Shown: piece after piece, positions 1 through 10,439 of the stretch
Numbering within the stretch: position 1 is the first letter of the stretch
Layout of the letters: each line of letters begins with the position of its first letter
Assembly: GCA_012845835.1 (NCBI GenBank)
Contig: JABAKD010000014.1
Coordinates: 4,021,896 to 4,085,895, forward strand
Direction: 5' to 3'
Length of the DNA stretch: 64,000 bases
DNA from: Undaria pinnatifida
Taxonomy: Eukaryota > Sar > Phaeophyceae > Laminariales > Alariaceae
Notes under the pieces: generated by a model
Database searches by the model: none
Told to the model about the DNA's origin: nothing
What the model saw: only the letters and a program-made list of their open reading frames with translations
Made by a program: the position numbers and the translations under genes

Positions 1-167
1 GGGTCGGCCATGCCGGTCGTCTCAATCAGGACGGAATCCAGCGCCCTCCCATCGCCATTACCCCCCTTGCTTCTAGCCTCTTCCATCTTGCTGAGAACGG
101 ATGCGAACGCGCCTAGAAGATCTCCTCTGACTGTGCAGCACATGCAGCCATTATCTAGCACCACCAC
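1..167 (-). CDS. CobW-like gene, CxCC and Walker B exon (runs off the window)
   Basis: It begins [17 protein letters not shown] after a GTCCAG acceptor and continues to [11 protein letters not shown] at the window edge. CMCC is the metal site and ETTG the Walker B/G3 segment. The first 35-40 bases of this exon recur as degenerate copies in the adjacent intronic satellite. Confidence 0.92.
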   Translation of the reverse strand, partial: MVVLDNGCMCCTVRGDLLGAFASVLSKMEEARSKGGNGDGRALDSVLIETTGMAD

Positions 168-2640
168 CTGGACGGAAAATGGTTGATTGGATGTTCTGGT
201 TGGTTTGTTGGATTGGTTGGTTGTTTGGTGGATTGATTGGTTGGTCGATTACATGGCCCAGCACGTGCAACCATGGTCTAGTACCAACCATAAGCAAATG
301 GTTGATTGGTTTGTTGGTCGATGCTTTGGTTGGTTCATTGATTCACTGGTTGTTTGGTTGATTGATTGGTTGGTCGATTGAACGGTGCAGCATGTGCATT
401 CATTGCCTATTAATAATGCTACCACAATAAACAAATGCTCGGTTAGTTGGTTGGTTGATTGATTAATTGATTGGTTGGTTGAACGGTGAAGAACGTGATG
501 ACCAATTACCAACACCACCTCCAAAAATGGTTCATGGGTTGATTGACTGATTGCTGGCAGACATACAGACCCGCAGACAGACAGACAGACAGACAGACAG
601 AAGGCCATCTGCATGGGCTGGCCATATAAGGACAGGAGGAGATGGAAGGGAGGGGGGGGGGAACCACAATATGTGTGTGTGGGGAGTATTTTTACCTGTT
701 CGGCGGCCGATAGTCCATCTCCGTCGGTCAACAGATCTCCGTCGATCGGTACCTGAGGTATCAAAAACAAAACAGCAACACGAGAAACGAACGGAAAACG
801 AAAAGAAAGCAAGTCGCGGTTGTTGTCGTGGTTTTCACATGAACACATCGCCATACTGCTGTACTCCAATCCGTGGTCACAAGACAGATACAATACTGTC
901 TCCAACATTGGTTTGCTACCTATATATATATATCTACAAAACGGGCGCACTATCCAAAAAGAGTAATCGCTACAGCTGTGGTAAAACTACCAACAAAAAC
1001 GCTTAAAACCTTGTGAGCACCTTAACCTCTTGGAGCTTAAGAGGCATACAAATTGACGAAATAATCTGACGATTACAGCAACCTATACCAACAGCACGGT
1101 GCTGCTCATCCTGTAGCGCGCTCACACCATTTTAGACGGCTGATGAGATAGCACATCTCCATTGTCTTGGTCGAGTTGTGCGCGTCCCAAAACGGTTAAT
1201 GGCACATTTCTCCCTTAGTGCCTTCACAATTGGAAACCCGATTTGGGGGACAAACTGCTTGAATTTAGCATAGGGAGGGGTTTCGGGGCTCTAATGGGGT
1301 TCCTAAAATTATCGTAGTCTATAATTCCAAGTGTTTTGTCGCCATGTCGGGAATACCTTGCTATAAGGGCTAATTAACGCTCACGGAACTGCAAAAAAAA
1401 AATCCCACACTAATCTCAAGTCAAACGTCCCAAACAACGTGGGTACAGTGAATTAACGCGTGGGCTACTCAACACAGGTCCTCTACTCTTGTGGTACCGA
1501 TGACGCAAATGATCATGTTTGTGCTCTCAGCAGTAGTAGAAGTTACGTAGTTTGTCTTTACCAGCGGTACGATGTACGCAGTCATGTACGGCATCCTACC
1601 GATGACGCGCAAAGCCCTCCTGCATACGACGTTACCGCCGCAAAATACAAAAATAAAAAAGTAACACCAGGGTGTGCTTGGAAAGGGTAAATACTCTGTG
1701 GAAACCCGGGTACATACCCGAGTATCACCTATCACATTCATATGTCACACCCGTGTACTCAAGAGTATATTCTGACACTAGGGTGTACTTGGTAAGGGTA
1801 AATACTCTGCGGAAACCCGGGTACATACCCGAGTATCACCTACCACAATCATATGTCCCACCCGTGTACTCAAGAGTATATTCCGAGCACCCTGTTGTAC
1901 CAATTGCACTCTTTAGAAAAACACATTACCTCGCCGAACTCGTTCTCGATGACCGCGATTCGTTTTTCCCGCTGTACGTGCAGAAGGTGGTTCAACATCG
2001 TCGTCTTCCCAGCACCCAAGAACCCCGTCAAGATTGTCACAGGCACCTGCCGTCACGTCATGCCACGTCACGTCAAGTCACTTCACGTAACTTTAATCAA
2101 GTTTAGCATAGTTACGTCACGTCAAAAGGCACCTCACGTCAAATCAGATGTATAGTTAAGTCACGCCACTAAGTGAATTGAAGTGAATTGAGTACCAGGT
2201 ACATAGGAAGCGAACTAAAGTAACGTGAAGTGAAGGTTATTCTACCAGTTTCGTCGCGATCACAGCTAACCCACCTGAAACGACAGGATACTCGGATCTA
2301 ATATTTCAATATAGCAGGATGTTACAAAAGATAACAACGCAAAATCACAAAAGTGAAACATAACAAAACAGCACAAAACACAAAAAACACAAAAAACACA
2401 ACGCAACAAAACAAAACGAAACAACACCAAACCCAACAGCACAAAAACAAAACAGCACCCAACAAAAGTAACACAACAAAGAAATCGAACAAACCCGAAC
2501 AAAACAAAACCGCTTACCTTTGGGAATGAGCCGGAAAAACCCGCGAGCGGATTTTTCCCTGCTGGCGCTTCATCATCCGGTGAGGGTACCACGCCCGAGC
2601 GAAAAACACGCTCCACGTCTCCCACCAACTCCAACGATTC
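1..2640 (-). CDS. CobW-family GTPase / zinc metallochaperone, 3'-truncated by the window edge
   Basis: Four exons read on the minus strand: 2640-2518, 2046-1930, 752-696 and 167-1, all joined in phase 0. The joined protein shows the CobW signature in order: an N-terminal linker ending FPK, the P-loop [10 protein letters not shown], the switch segment IENEFGE, the metal-binding [12 protein letters not shown] (the CxCC motif) and the Walker B region [11 protein letters not shown]. CobW/COG0523 proteins are G3E P-loop GTPases that deliver metal, usually zinc, to client enzymes. The form IENEFGE plus CCTVRGDL resembles the bacterial/plastid-type branch more than animal ZNG1, so a plastid role is possible but is inference. 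The NKxD motif and C-terminal domain must lie beyond position 1. The first exon and start codon upstream of 2640 were not found. No frame lesions are seen, so the gene is probably live. Confidence 0.88.
168..560. repeat. Tandem satellite seeded from the CobW exon start
   Basis: Three degenerate copies of the exon-start segment (around 258-294, 386-432 and 486-522) alternate with GATTGGTTG-rich spacers, with a period of roughly 100-128 bases. The copies still read like [16 protein letters not shown] and VIGHHVL on the minus strand, against [10 protein letters not shown] in the real exon. It lies in the intron between 167 and 696. Confidence 0.75.
569..602. repeat. (CAGA)n microsatellite
   Basis: About six uninterrupted CAGA/AGAC units within the CobW intron. 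Confidence 0.85.
696..752 (-). CDS. CobW-like gene, short linker exon
   Basis: 19 codons, [19 protein letters not shown], between CTCAG and GTAAAA. It fills exactly the stretch expected between NEFGE and the CxCC segment of CobW proteins, with phase 0 at both sides. It is short and poorly conserved by nature, so support comes from position and splice sites. Confidence 0.75.
1670..1892. repeat. 111-bp tandem duplication
   Basis: Two adjacent copies, starting GGGTGTGCTTGG and GGGTGTACTTGG, each carry the near-palindrome CCCGGGTACATACCCGAG. They lie in the CobW intron between 753 and 1929. No coding role is seen. Confidence 0.8.
1930..2046 (-). CDS. CobW-like gene, P-loop exon
   Basis: 39 codons. 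It starts [16 protein letters not shown] (Walker A, GxxGxGKT) and ends IENEFGE just before a GTAATG donor. The P-loop and switch spacing matches CobW GTPases. Confidence 0.92.
2047..2517. repeat. Low-complexity intron: CGTCA-rich then ACAAAAC-rich
   Basis: Positions 2050-2135 are rich in CACGTCA/CGTCAAGTCA motifs. Positions 2340-2510 are an A/C-only tract of ACAAAAC-type units. Both lie in the CobW intron. Confidence 0.75.
2518..2640 (-). CDS. CobW-like gene, N-terminal linker exon
   Basis: 41 codons between an AG acceptor (TGCCAG) and a GTAAGC donor, phase 0 at both ends. It encodes an acidic, Pro/Gly-rich linker (from [13 protein letters not shown] to GFSGSFPK) that joins the P-loop exon in frame. 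Its conservation cannot be judged here, but frame, splice sites and position all agree. Confidence 0.7.
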
Positions 2641-4586
2641 CTGGCATTGCGAAAATAGGTAGGAGTTAGGGTTAGGATTAGGGGGAGGATTTAGGGTACA
2701 GGTTTGGGTGGAACAAAACAAATACTATTCTGTATTTGTACTCCTCCCGATTTTAACGCCGGGGGGAAGAAGAAACAAAATAAACCGCCCACCATACATA
2801 TGATAGAGCAGTATAGTGGAAACTGCAGTAATCAATATAAAATAGATGTGATGTTAGATCTATTAATAGCTCAAAATTCCCCACCCAAAGTAAAAATACC
2901 AACACTTGCCATTATAGTGGACAAAAAAATAGGACCCCTCCCGACAAAAACTCACCCATTTAGTATATTGCAAGTACCAACAACGCAGCTTGCAAAGATG
3001 AGTATTGGCCTCAAATTCGTCGAACTCACGGCTGACGTCCTTGAAATATTTCTCATAAAACATACTCGGGATCTCGTCTCACAACACAGGAGCCACACCA
3101 GGGGCATACGGCACTCCCGGAATCCCATACCAAAATCCCATCATTCGTATACTATTCTGGATAAGGCGGCTTGAAAACAGAGGGCGGGCACATGCAACGA
3201 AGGCAGTATTAATAGACCACTTGCGCAATTTCTCTTGGGGTTCTGGTACATACAGCCAGCTTACAAAAACGAGAACACGGCATTCTTGTCTACCGTCTCT
3301 TCATGGCAGAAAAAACTCTAAAGGTTTGTGTACGTGCGTGTACAAAACTGCACCTCCCGGAACTGCGCGTCCTCTCTTAAGCACGTGAGCTGCGTGCGAC
3401 TCGCGCCTGCAAGCGAAGCGACCCAGCACGACGAACACAAAGGTCGAAGGCGTCTATACTTAAACCCCCAAAGCCCGTCCCTACATCGTACCTTTTTCTT
3501 TCTATATACCTGGTATATTTTTCTATATTCTGCATTTTGCTCATCCCATCTATGATCTTCGCACTTTTTTTTTCTCTTTTCAGTATCGTCGAAGGCGTCT
3601 TCATTTAAAGACCCAAAACCCGTCCCTATACCGTACTTTTTTTTTTTTTTCTTCTTTTTCCTTATTTCGCTCATCCCATCTACGATATTAGTATTTCCTC
3701 TTTCTCTTTTCTATATCGTACCGATTCCAAGTACCAGCCCCCCCCCAAAGTAGTTTCCAGTTGTCTTAAATAAGGGTTCTGACCCTGTCACGGTCAGCAC
3801 TGCAGTGCATATGCCACGCATTGTCCCCAAAAAAGCGCGGTGCAACTACAGACGGGTGAACGACCGCCAGGCAGAGCGTGCGGTAGCTAACGCTGGATTG
3901 CAAATGCACTGGAGTTAAATTGACACACGACGTGTACGAAAATACGTGGAAATGTGGTGAGCTTAAGCTCCTTTTTTTTTTTTACCCCATCCGCCGGAGG
4001 ATAAAAAAGTTGAAAAAAAATAGGTAGCACCAGTATCACAATGCTCTTGCTCTCGTGCCGCACATACAGCAGTACACACATCGATCTGCCTGCGTTTCAC
4101 TTTCGACGCAGCCCCTCTACCCCTAGAGCCGGGCTACTTTTATTTACGCGGAACGCCATACGTAATGGTCACTTGCTCCCCTGACACGGGTTCCCTTTGA
4201 AGCGCCAAGGGCGCCAAAAAGGGGTTTTAAAGCCGGAGGTAGCACGAAGAAACCTCTGGGGAGGGGGGGGGGGGGGGGAATCGTCGCGCCCAGAGTTACT
4301 TGCCGCAAAAAAACATTCACAGAACGAAGGTGCTGTTATACGGCAAACGGCCGTATCCTGTGTTGCGGCAAAAAACAGGGAAAACAATAAAGCAGCGGAA
4401 CTGCCACACGCAGCGTGCAATTGCACGAGCTTCGACGGACTCCTTGATCTCACAGCTAAAAAGGTGTACCTTTTATTGGCAAAAAAAAATCACCCCACGG
4501 TAGGTGTTTGCACAGTTTACATAAGGCCAACTTTTTTTGTTTTCTTGAGCTCCTCAGGTATGAAACTGTCGGCTTTTATGACCATT
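2641..4586. other. Intergenic or upstream intron, no supported gene
   Basis: It contains a short TTAGGG-like stretch (2661-2700), a partial minus-oriented piece of dispersed family R1 near 2985-3010, a 150-bp direct duplication (3437-3585 and 3586-3735, sharing GCGTCT...CCCGTCCCTA), a poly-G tract (4262-4279) and the dinucleotide-poor stretch around 4480. ORFs here are short and none has protein-like composition. The missing 5' exons of the CobW gene could lie here. Confidence 0.5.
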
Positions 4587-5174
4587 TTACCAGCACATCT
4601 GTTGTAGGACTGGCGAATCGATTTGTTGGTCGGGCTGCGCGAGAACCAACATCTTCGGAGTCATCTTCGTTTCGGCTGAGATATTGAGCGCCTCGTGCCA
4701 TGAGCTCAGGAGAAACTTCTGCAGCAAAAACCCTACAACGCGGGATGACTCTTTCACAAAAAAAAGGCACGGAAAACAAAAAACTGCTTCACTCTCACCC
4801 CAGACGCTACGAAGTTTGCAGCAGGCTCGTAGAACGGGATCGCCGAGTCTCGGGCCGGGCACAGCACGAGCGCCACCGCGAGAGCTAGGCCGAGCTCTTC
4901 GCGTACTCGATCCTCCGCCTCCTTCGCCACCCGACGGACGGTCCAGCCGGGCTGAGAGGTCACCTGCAAGCATTGGTTGTTGGACGCTCAGGTTGTGGGC
5001 TGGCAGGCGGGGACGGGTTTGTACCCAGGCACGCATGATTGAAGAACACAGGAGGTTCACATAGAACACGGAGAAAAAGTACATCATAAATTGAGCCTGT
5101 GGCATGATTGAAGAACACAGGAGGTTCACATAGAACACGGAGAAAAAGTACATCATAAAGTGAGCCTGTGGCAC
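4587..5174 (-). CDS. Unrecognised gene, last three exons
   Basis: Exons 5174-5025, 4963-4799 and 4718-4587, all phase 0, ending in TAA after QQMCW. Introns are 61 and 80 nt (donors GTACAA and GTGAGA). The first exon carries a 23-residue segment twice in tandem, hydrophobic around FMMYFFSVFYVNLLCSSIM. The second reads as a plausible helix, AKEAEDRVREELGLALAVAL, followed by VLCPARDSAIPFYEP. The third is short and polar. I do not recognise the family, and exons upstream of 5174 were not resolved. Splice signals, uninterrupted phase and protein-like composition support coding. The overlapping frame through the first intron (Gly/Arg/Ser-rich) looks like a shadow. Confidence 0.5.
   Translation of the reverse strand: MPQAHFMMYFFSVFYVNLLCSSIMPQAQFMMYFFSVFYVNLLCSSIMRAWVQTRPRLPAHNLSVQQPMLAGDLSARLDRPSGGEGGGGSSTRRARPSSRGGARAVPGPRLGDPVLRACCKLRSVWGESEAVFCFPCLFFVKESSRVVGFLLQKFLLSSWHEALNISAETKMTPKMLVLAQPDQQIDSPVLQQMCW
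5033..5170. repeat. 69-bp direct duplication
   Basis: Two adjacent, nearly identical copies of 69 bp (23 codons) lie inside the minus-strand exon above. Because 69 is divisible by 3 the frame stays open. Confidence 0.9.
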
Positions 5175-8100
5175 CTGCCTTTGACGTATGAAACGTCCCA
5201 AGCACAAACACGCCTATTGTCTACGCAATCCCAGACCGTTACGCTCAACCATCTCGTACACCTTGTACACTCAACGTTGGCTGCGCGGATAGCGGTTATC
5301 GCTTCTGCAAACAGCTTTAAAGCGATCCGTCCCATGACCGGGCTAGACGGTAGCTTACAAACTCTCAGCGCCTGCACCGTCGCAGTTCTCAAAAGGGAAG
5401 AAAAAAACAAGGGGCTCATTGGAAATGGTATTGCAGACGGAAACGAAACGGTCGGCATTCGAAACCGGTGGCAGAGCTGTCAGTCAGTTAAGATTGTCTG
5501 TCAGGGCATTTCCATCCGTCTAGACGGAATGTTCCCTATCCCCCGGCTAGCAAAACCTCACTATCCAAACCCCTTTTCTTCTTGTGCTGCTCGATGCTTA
5601 TATCCGAAAGAACGGGGATAAACTTTCGTATCCCCGGGTCTTTGTTGGCCGTCAAGACCGTCTGTCACGGTGTTTTTCTTGGCAGCGTCTGTCTAGGAGT
5701 GAAAGTGCCATCTTTTTTGCTATGGCAGGGCGATGGGGGAGTAGAGGGGGTTGGCGTGGTCGAGGCGAGGGAGCTGTGAGTATTGTTTGGTATTATATAC
5801 TTACTCATCGTCGTCTTATTCCTGAGGGGGCTCGGTTCGTACATCCCTGGCCTCTCAAGACCTCCCACTTGAACACCGCCTCCTTCCATTACTTGCGGAA
5901 CGGTCCAGCTTTTCTTTGACTTCTTCATTTGCCTTTTTTTAGTTGCACGCAGTATCATTATAGCAGGTCCCAGCTGAGCTCAGCTTGGCTCATCAGCTCA
6001 GCTCAGTTCAGCAGCGGACCGCAGCGCTAGCGCAGCGCCGTGCGGTGCCGTGCGTTGCCGTGCCCTGCTGTGCGGTGCAGTGCTGTGCCGTGCTGCTTAC
6101 TTTGCTGTTCGTACTATACCGTAAATGCCCGGTATCATTCGAAGTGTCATACCAGGTACCGGTACTACTACACCAGGTTTGCACGTTCTACGTTGGTTGT
6201 TGAATCACACAAAATGCACTCCCAGCTCAGCTCAGCCCAGCTATGGCTCAGCAGCATAGCGCAGCGCCGTGCGGTGCCGTGCGATGCCGTACCTTGCCCT
6301 ACGGTGCTGTCATGCTGCGCTGTGCTTTCTTTCGAAGATACAGTAGTACCGGGTATCATGCGAAGTACCAGGTACCAGGTACAGGTCTGTACGTGTGTAG
6401 GCTAGCGTCTTTGTGCTTTTGTCATTCGATTGTCCTCTCTCGGTCCTCTTCATGTTTTAGACTGGCGTCTTACTGTTTTTTTTCATTCGATTGTCCTCTC
6501 TCGGTACTCTTCATACTTGTGCTTTTTGTTTCGCAAACTACACCCGTACTGCCGATCAGAACGTGACGTCGCCAACACGCAAAAATCACAGCATAAGACA
6601 ATCAGCTCTGCACAAGTAGACCTTGGCATTATCAAATCGCTGATTGCACTTAATCATGGACCTCTTCTTTCTGACCCCTTCACAATTAGTGGTACTCTTC
6701 CTGGCGCGAGCGTAGCCGCCCGCGGAGCGGAGCCCTTGTCATAACTACTCGTAACGTTTGCGTGAAAGGCAGCGCACACCAGATACACACTCGATCGTTA
6801 CGACCGGTACAATACAGACGTAGCAGCAGCATCTGTGCTAACGAAACTTGAACGTGACTGTTCTATGGGTGAACCAGACACTACCGAGGCCATACCCCGC
6901 ATACAGCAGGTGGCACACAGCAGTTGCACGCCTACCACACCCGGTATAATACCGAATATATATATACAGTTAGCACACAGCAGTTGCACGCCTAGTGCAT
7001 ACCCGGTATAATGCACAACAGTGCCACCGTCGTCCATCCGTCTGTGTGTTCTGCGTTCTTCGCATTAAACCGTGATTTCTGCCATCGACATCCAGTACTA
7101 TCGGTGCCGATTTCTCACCCTGGAGAGACAAGCGCTGTGGTCACACACTACCGTTGTACACCCTGTAGATAGACTACCGCTGTAGTGGTGTGCTGCGAGG
7201 TTTCTACGCCAGTGCCAACACTATGCCACCATAATGCTGTCGGTGAATAGGTGACAAAGACAGAGGGGAACACTGCTGCGACACACTTGTGCATCATTTC
7301 GTACCGCGGGGAGAACATTATGATTGGTCGTCATGCGATAAAAAACACCTGGTATTGGACTATTTTCTACAGTACGTACGACTCCTGTGAGATCGAGGAG
7401 GATTTCGTCGAAACTCATCTTTGCGAGCTGTGTGCAATACTCCGCTCGCTCGCGCGTGCTATAAAAACCCTTTAGGGGGGCATTCATTCAGACCAAAAAA
7501 GCGACCGAGGGCGATCTCATTAAAGCGTCTCGGAAAAAGCTTGAGGCGATCCGAGCATCCTCATGCCTCGCGCTTTTCCTCACAGCTTCCTGCGTTGCAG
7601 TTCGAACACATCTCTGCTGGATCAGCAGCACCTCGGATTGGTTCATGTGGCCGTCGCTGTAATCACGTCACTTTTTTCGTCCATTTTTGCGGCTGAAGTG
7701 CCATAGGGGTTTAAAAGGGCTGTAAATGCGTTAAAATAGTGACAGCCTACTCGTATTAATGGGCACCACTATAACAGCAGGGAGTGACGACGGTACCCCG
7801 TAGCTTGCCACTTTACTGCTGTACCCTAACCAGTACCAGTGTGCGTGTGTTGACAAACGACACGCCCCGAAATGTAATTAACGAACAGAGTCAGTACTTG
7901 ACCATTGAATGGTGTTTCTTGAATAAGGGTCAAGTATAATGCTGCAATCGTCCTGCCTGGAGGGCAGCAGCGACGGGCATAACAGCAGAGCTCGTGCGTA
8001 CTCTCCCACCGCCACCCAGATGCCACCAACAGATGATTACTGCTGAGCGGACATTCGTCATAGCGCTCCGTACTTCAGACAATTGTTACGTACAAGAAAA

Positions 8101-8266
8101 TGAAGACGAAAGTGCAAAATAGGTGAAAAACAGCCAACAGAACCAGCATCAGAGCACAATACGCAATCACAAAACAGGCACTACACAGACAGCAAAGAAG
8201 CCCCCACTTCCCCCTCCAGGTACCCAACCAACAGCAGGTGTCCTGAGACCCACTGTACCGACTCAC
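5175..8266. other. Long stretch without a supported gene
   Basis: 5970-6110 and 6220-6330 are two copies of a GTGCGGTGCCGTGC-type repeat, also found at 28375-28505. 6904-7012 holds a duplicated segment (GCACACAGCAGTTGCACGCC twice). 7378-7455 is a partial copy of family R1. A possible short first exon on the plus strand (5722-5775, starting MAGRWGSRGG with a GTGAGT donor) and a 53-codon minus ORF near 7485-7650 are too weak to call. Confidence 0.5.
5890..6390 (+). repeat. Dispersed repeat, GTGCCGTGC-rich
   Basis: It starts near TTGCGGAACGGTCCAGCTTT and carries two inner copies of a GCGCAGCGCCGTGCGGTGCC motif. The same order of sequence recurs at 28253-28520. The similar ACCAGGTACCGGTA segments that follow also repeat. 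Confidence 0.65.
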
Positions 8267-8602
8267 CGTGAACCCTTCGCCCCACGTACGCTTCTCGCTT
8301 GAGCTCGCGTTCGCGGGCCATCTGCACCCCCTAGAGTGCAAGCTGACTCGCATCCAAAATTCCGAGTGTTTCTGTCCAGCCACGACACCATCCACCTCTC
8401 CCCCTGCTAGCCCCTTTGCAGCCTCCGCGCCCGATATCTGCTGGCCCTGCTGTTGCTGCACCACTTCCATGTCTCCGGGAACGTCAGATCTGCTGGGTAC
8501 TGCCGCTATGCTCTGCTGTGGCTGCTGTGGCTTGGGGGCAGGTTCCTCGTAAAAGCTTGGGTGCATTTCTACCCTGATGTATGTGGCCTTCGAAGGAGCT
8601 GT
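8267..8602 (-). CDS. Probable internal exon, Q-rich protein, unrecognised
   Basis: The frame is open on the minus strand from an AG acceptor near 8602 (TTCACAG) to a perfect GTGAGT donor after 8267. It reads from APSKATYIRVEMHPSFYEEP through a Gln-rich part (VVQQQQGQQISG) and a small-residue helix-like part (AEAAKGLAGGEVDGVV). No domain is recognised. An alternative smaller exon in another frame (ATG at 8321, MARERELKREAYVGRRVH) would use the same donor in phase 1, so frame choice is not certain. Neighbouring exons were not found. Confidence 0.35.
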
Positions 8603-9360
8603 GAACTCCCTCTTTTTCGCATTTTAGGCTTTTCGGATCTAAAAACAAAAAAGTTAAATGCGCGATACCAACCAAGTTGGGTAGTCTAGAGGGGGCATCT
8701 ATGAACACTGCATGGAAGAACACGTCAAGGATTCGGTCGCATACGAGATACGAGTACGGTACAGAATCGTGATCAGATACCCATATCATATACGAGCTAG
8801 CGATAGTAAAAAGTAAAAGGTAAACGAGTGTCATGAGAACGTATGAATGCTAATGCTTGGAAGAAGCTCTATTATTGATTGAGTGTCGTGAGGGGTGTGA
8901 AGGGCAAAAATAGATAAGATATAATCACATTTGTCCTCGAAAATTCTTTAAACCTTATTCACTTGGTTAATGGGACCTGCTTCGCTCTCAACGCTCCCAC
9001 TTGGAACACGCCTGCCTAAACCCCCCTCTCGGAGAACCTTCCCGGCATTCTTCGCGTTCCTTACTTTCTTCGCTTTCTTCGTTTCCTTTTTTCCCGTTTC
9101 TCTTTTTATTTTCTTCATTCCGTAACTTTATCCAACGTATGATCTACGACTTTCAGGTATTCTTTCGTTTTTGATCGACTTTCAGCTGTTTAATTTCGTT
9201 TTTACCAACGTATGATCTACGACTCTACGACGCATCTACGGCGCAAAGTCGTGAGATAGATGTTCTGTTGAAGTTGACTGCCGGCTTTTTAGTGTTCTAC
9301 GAGTAGGCACCCACTTTCAGCTCCCCACGCTGGCCACCTGTCGCCGTAGCGCTTCCCCAC
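8603..9360. other. Non-coding stretch
   Basis: Nothing recognisable except a pyrimidine-rich segment (9050-9130) and a duplicated CAACGTATGATCTACGAC motif (9135 and 9208). It may be upstream sequence of the zinc-ribbon ORF. Confidence 0.4.
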
Positions 9361-9387
9361 CACTTTACAACTCGGAGAGCGAGCAGC

Positions 9388-10180
9388 ATGTCGTCTTCAA
9401 GCATCATCTATCGTAGCTCTCCTGATAAAAAGCCGAAGCCCACCAACCAAAGCTAAGGAGGGGGAGGTGGTGGAGGCTCTGCCGGTGGCGGTGGTGGAGG
9501 TGGGGGTGGGGGTGGGGGTGCAGGCTGGACCGTGGTCGGCGGCGTTGCGGGCGGGAGAAAGACGTACGTACCCGTGCTCTGGCAAGCACTGTGGGGGCAC
9601 AGTCAACATCCGCAACAGGCGGAATCCGGCTTTGCTCTTCGGTGTCTGCGACACCTGCGGAGTTTACTTCAATTTCAAGAAGTTCTGGGGCACCGGCGAC
9701 AACCCCCGAGGGTGTGATTGGTGCGGAGATGACACCGCTGACAGCCCGTCTATCGGTGTCGAAAACGACGGCCCCGACAAGGCTTCCAAACGACTCGGAG
9801 AGCGAGCAGCATGTCGTCTTCAAGCATCTATTGTAGCTCTCCTGCTAAAAAGCCGAAGCCCACCAACAACCAAAGCCAAGGAGGGGGAGGTGTTGGAGGC
9901 TCTGCCGGTGGCGGTGGTGGGGGTGGGGGTGGGGGTGGGGGTGCAGGCTGGACCGTGGTCGGCGGCGTTGCGGGCGGGAGAAAGACGTACGTACCCGTGC
10001 TCTGGCAAGCACTGTGGAGGCACAGTCAACATCCGCAACAGGCGGAATCCGGCTTTGCTCTTCGGTGTCTGCGACACCTGCGGAGTTTACTTCAATTACA
10101 AGAAGAAGTTCTGGGGCACCGGCGACAACCCCCGAGGGTGTGATTGGTGCGGAGATGACACTGCTGACAGCCCAGATTAG
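9388..10180 (+). pseudogene. Zinc-ribbon ORF, two tandem copies with a shared frame break
   Basis: Two copies begin at ATG 9388 and 9811 (period 423 bp). Each encodes a Ser-rich start, a basic SPAKKPKP segment and a Gly-rich linker. After a 4-bp GTAC duplication the frame moves to a six-cysteine ribbon, C-x4-C-x18-C-x2-C-x19-C-x2-C (YPCSGKHC, GVCDTC, GCDWC). In copy 1 the first frame also ends early (CCAAAGC then TAA). The ribbon frame itself is open from 9467 to 10180 across both copies (237 codons), so a fusion read from another start cannot be ruled out. CxxC pairs suggest zinc binding; the family is not recognised. I favour a duplicated decayed gene. Confidence 0.5.
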
Positions 10181-10429
10181 AAGTTCTGGGGCACCGGCGA
10201 CAACCCCCGAGGGTGTGATTGGTGCAGAGAGGACACTTTAGATTAGAAGTTCTGGGCACCGGCGACAACCCCCGAGTATTATATGGGCTGTCAGCAGTGT
10301 CCTCTCCGCACCAATCACACCCTCGGGGGTTGTCGCCGGTGCCCCAGAACTTCTTCTTGTAATTAAAGTAAACTCCGCAGGTGTCGCAGACACCGAAGAG
10401 CAAAGCCTAATTCCGCCTGTTGCGACCAC
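10181..10429. repeat. Partial direct and inverted copies of the zinc-ribbon 3' end
   Basis: 10178-10237 and 10242-10276 repeat the AGAAGTTCTGGGGCACCGG segment head to tail. 10286-10429 is a minus-oriented copy from the TGCCGACAGCCC end back to the GGCGGAAT region. This is rearrangement debris from the ORF above. Confidence 0.8.
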
Positions 10430-10439
10430 GAGATTGCCA

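Noticed and set aside
249-950. 233-codon minus ORF
   Set aside because: It runs across the satellite and the 57-nt CobW exon in frame by chance; the CobW splice model explains the conserved parts.
2661-2700. Interstitial telomere (TTAGGG-like repeats)
   Set aside because: Only about four degenerate units, in an intergenic or intronic context; too short to claim.
7378-7487. Small conserved peptide QLAKMSFDEI in several places
   Set aside because: It is the minus translation of the R1 repeat; surrounding frames are not conserved between copies.
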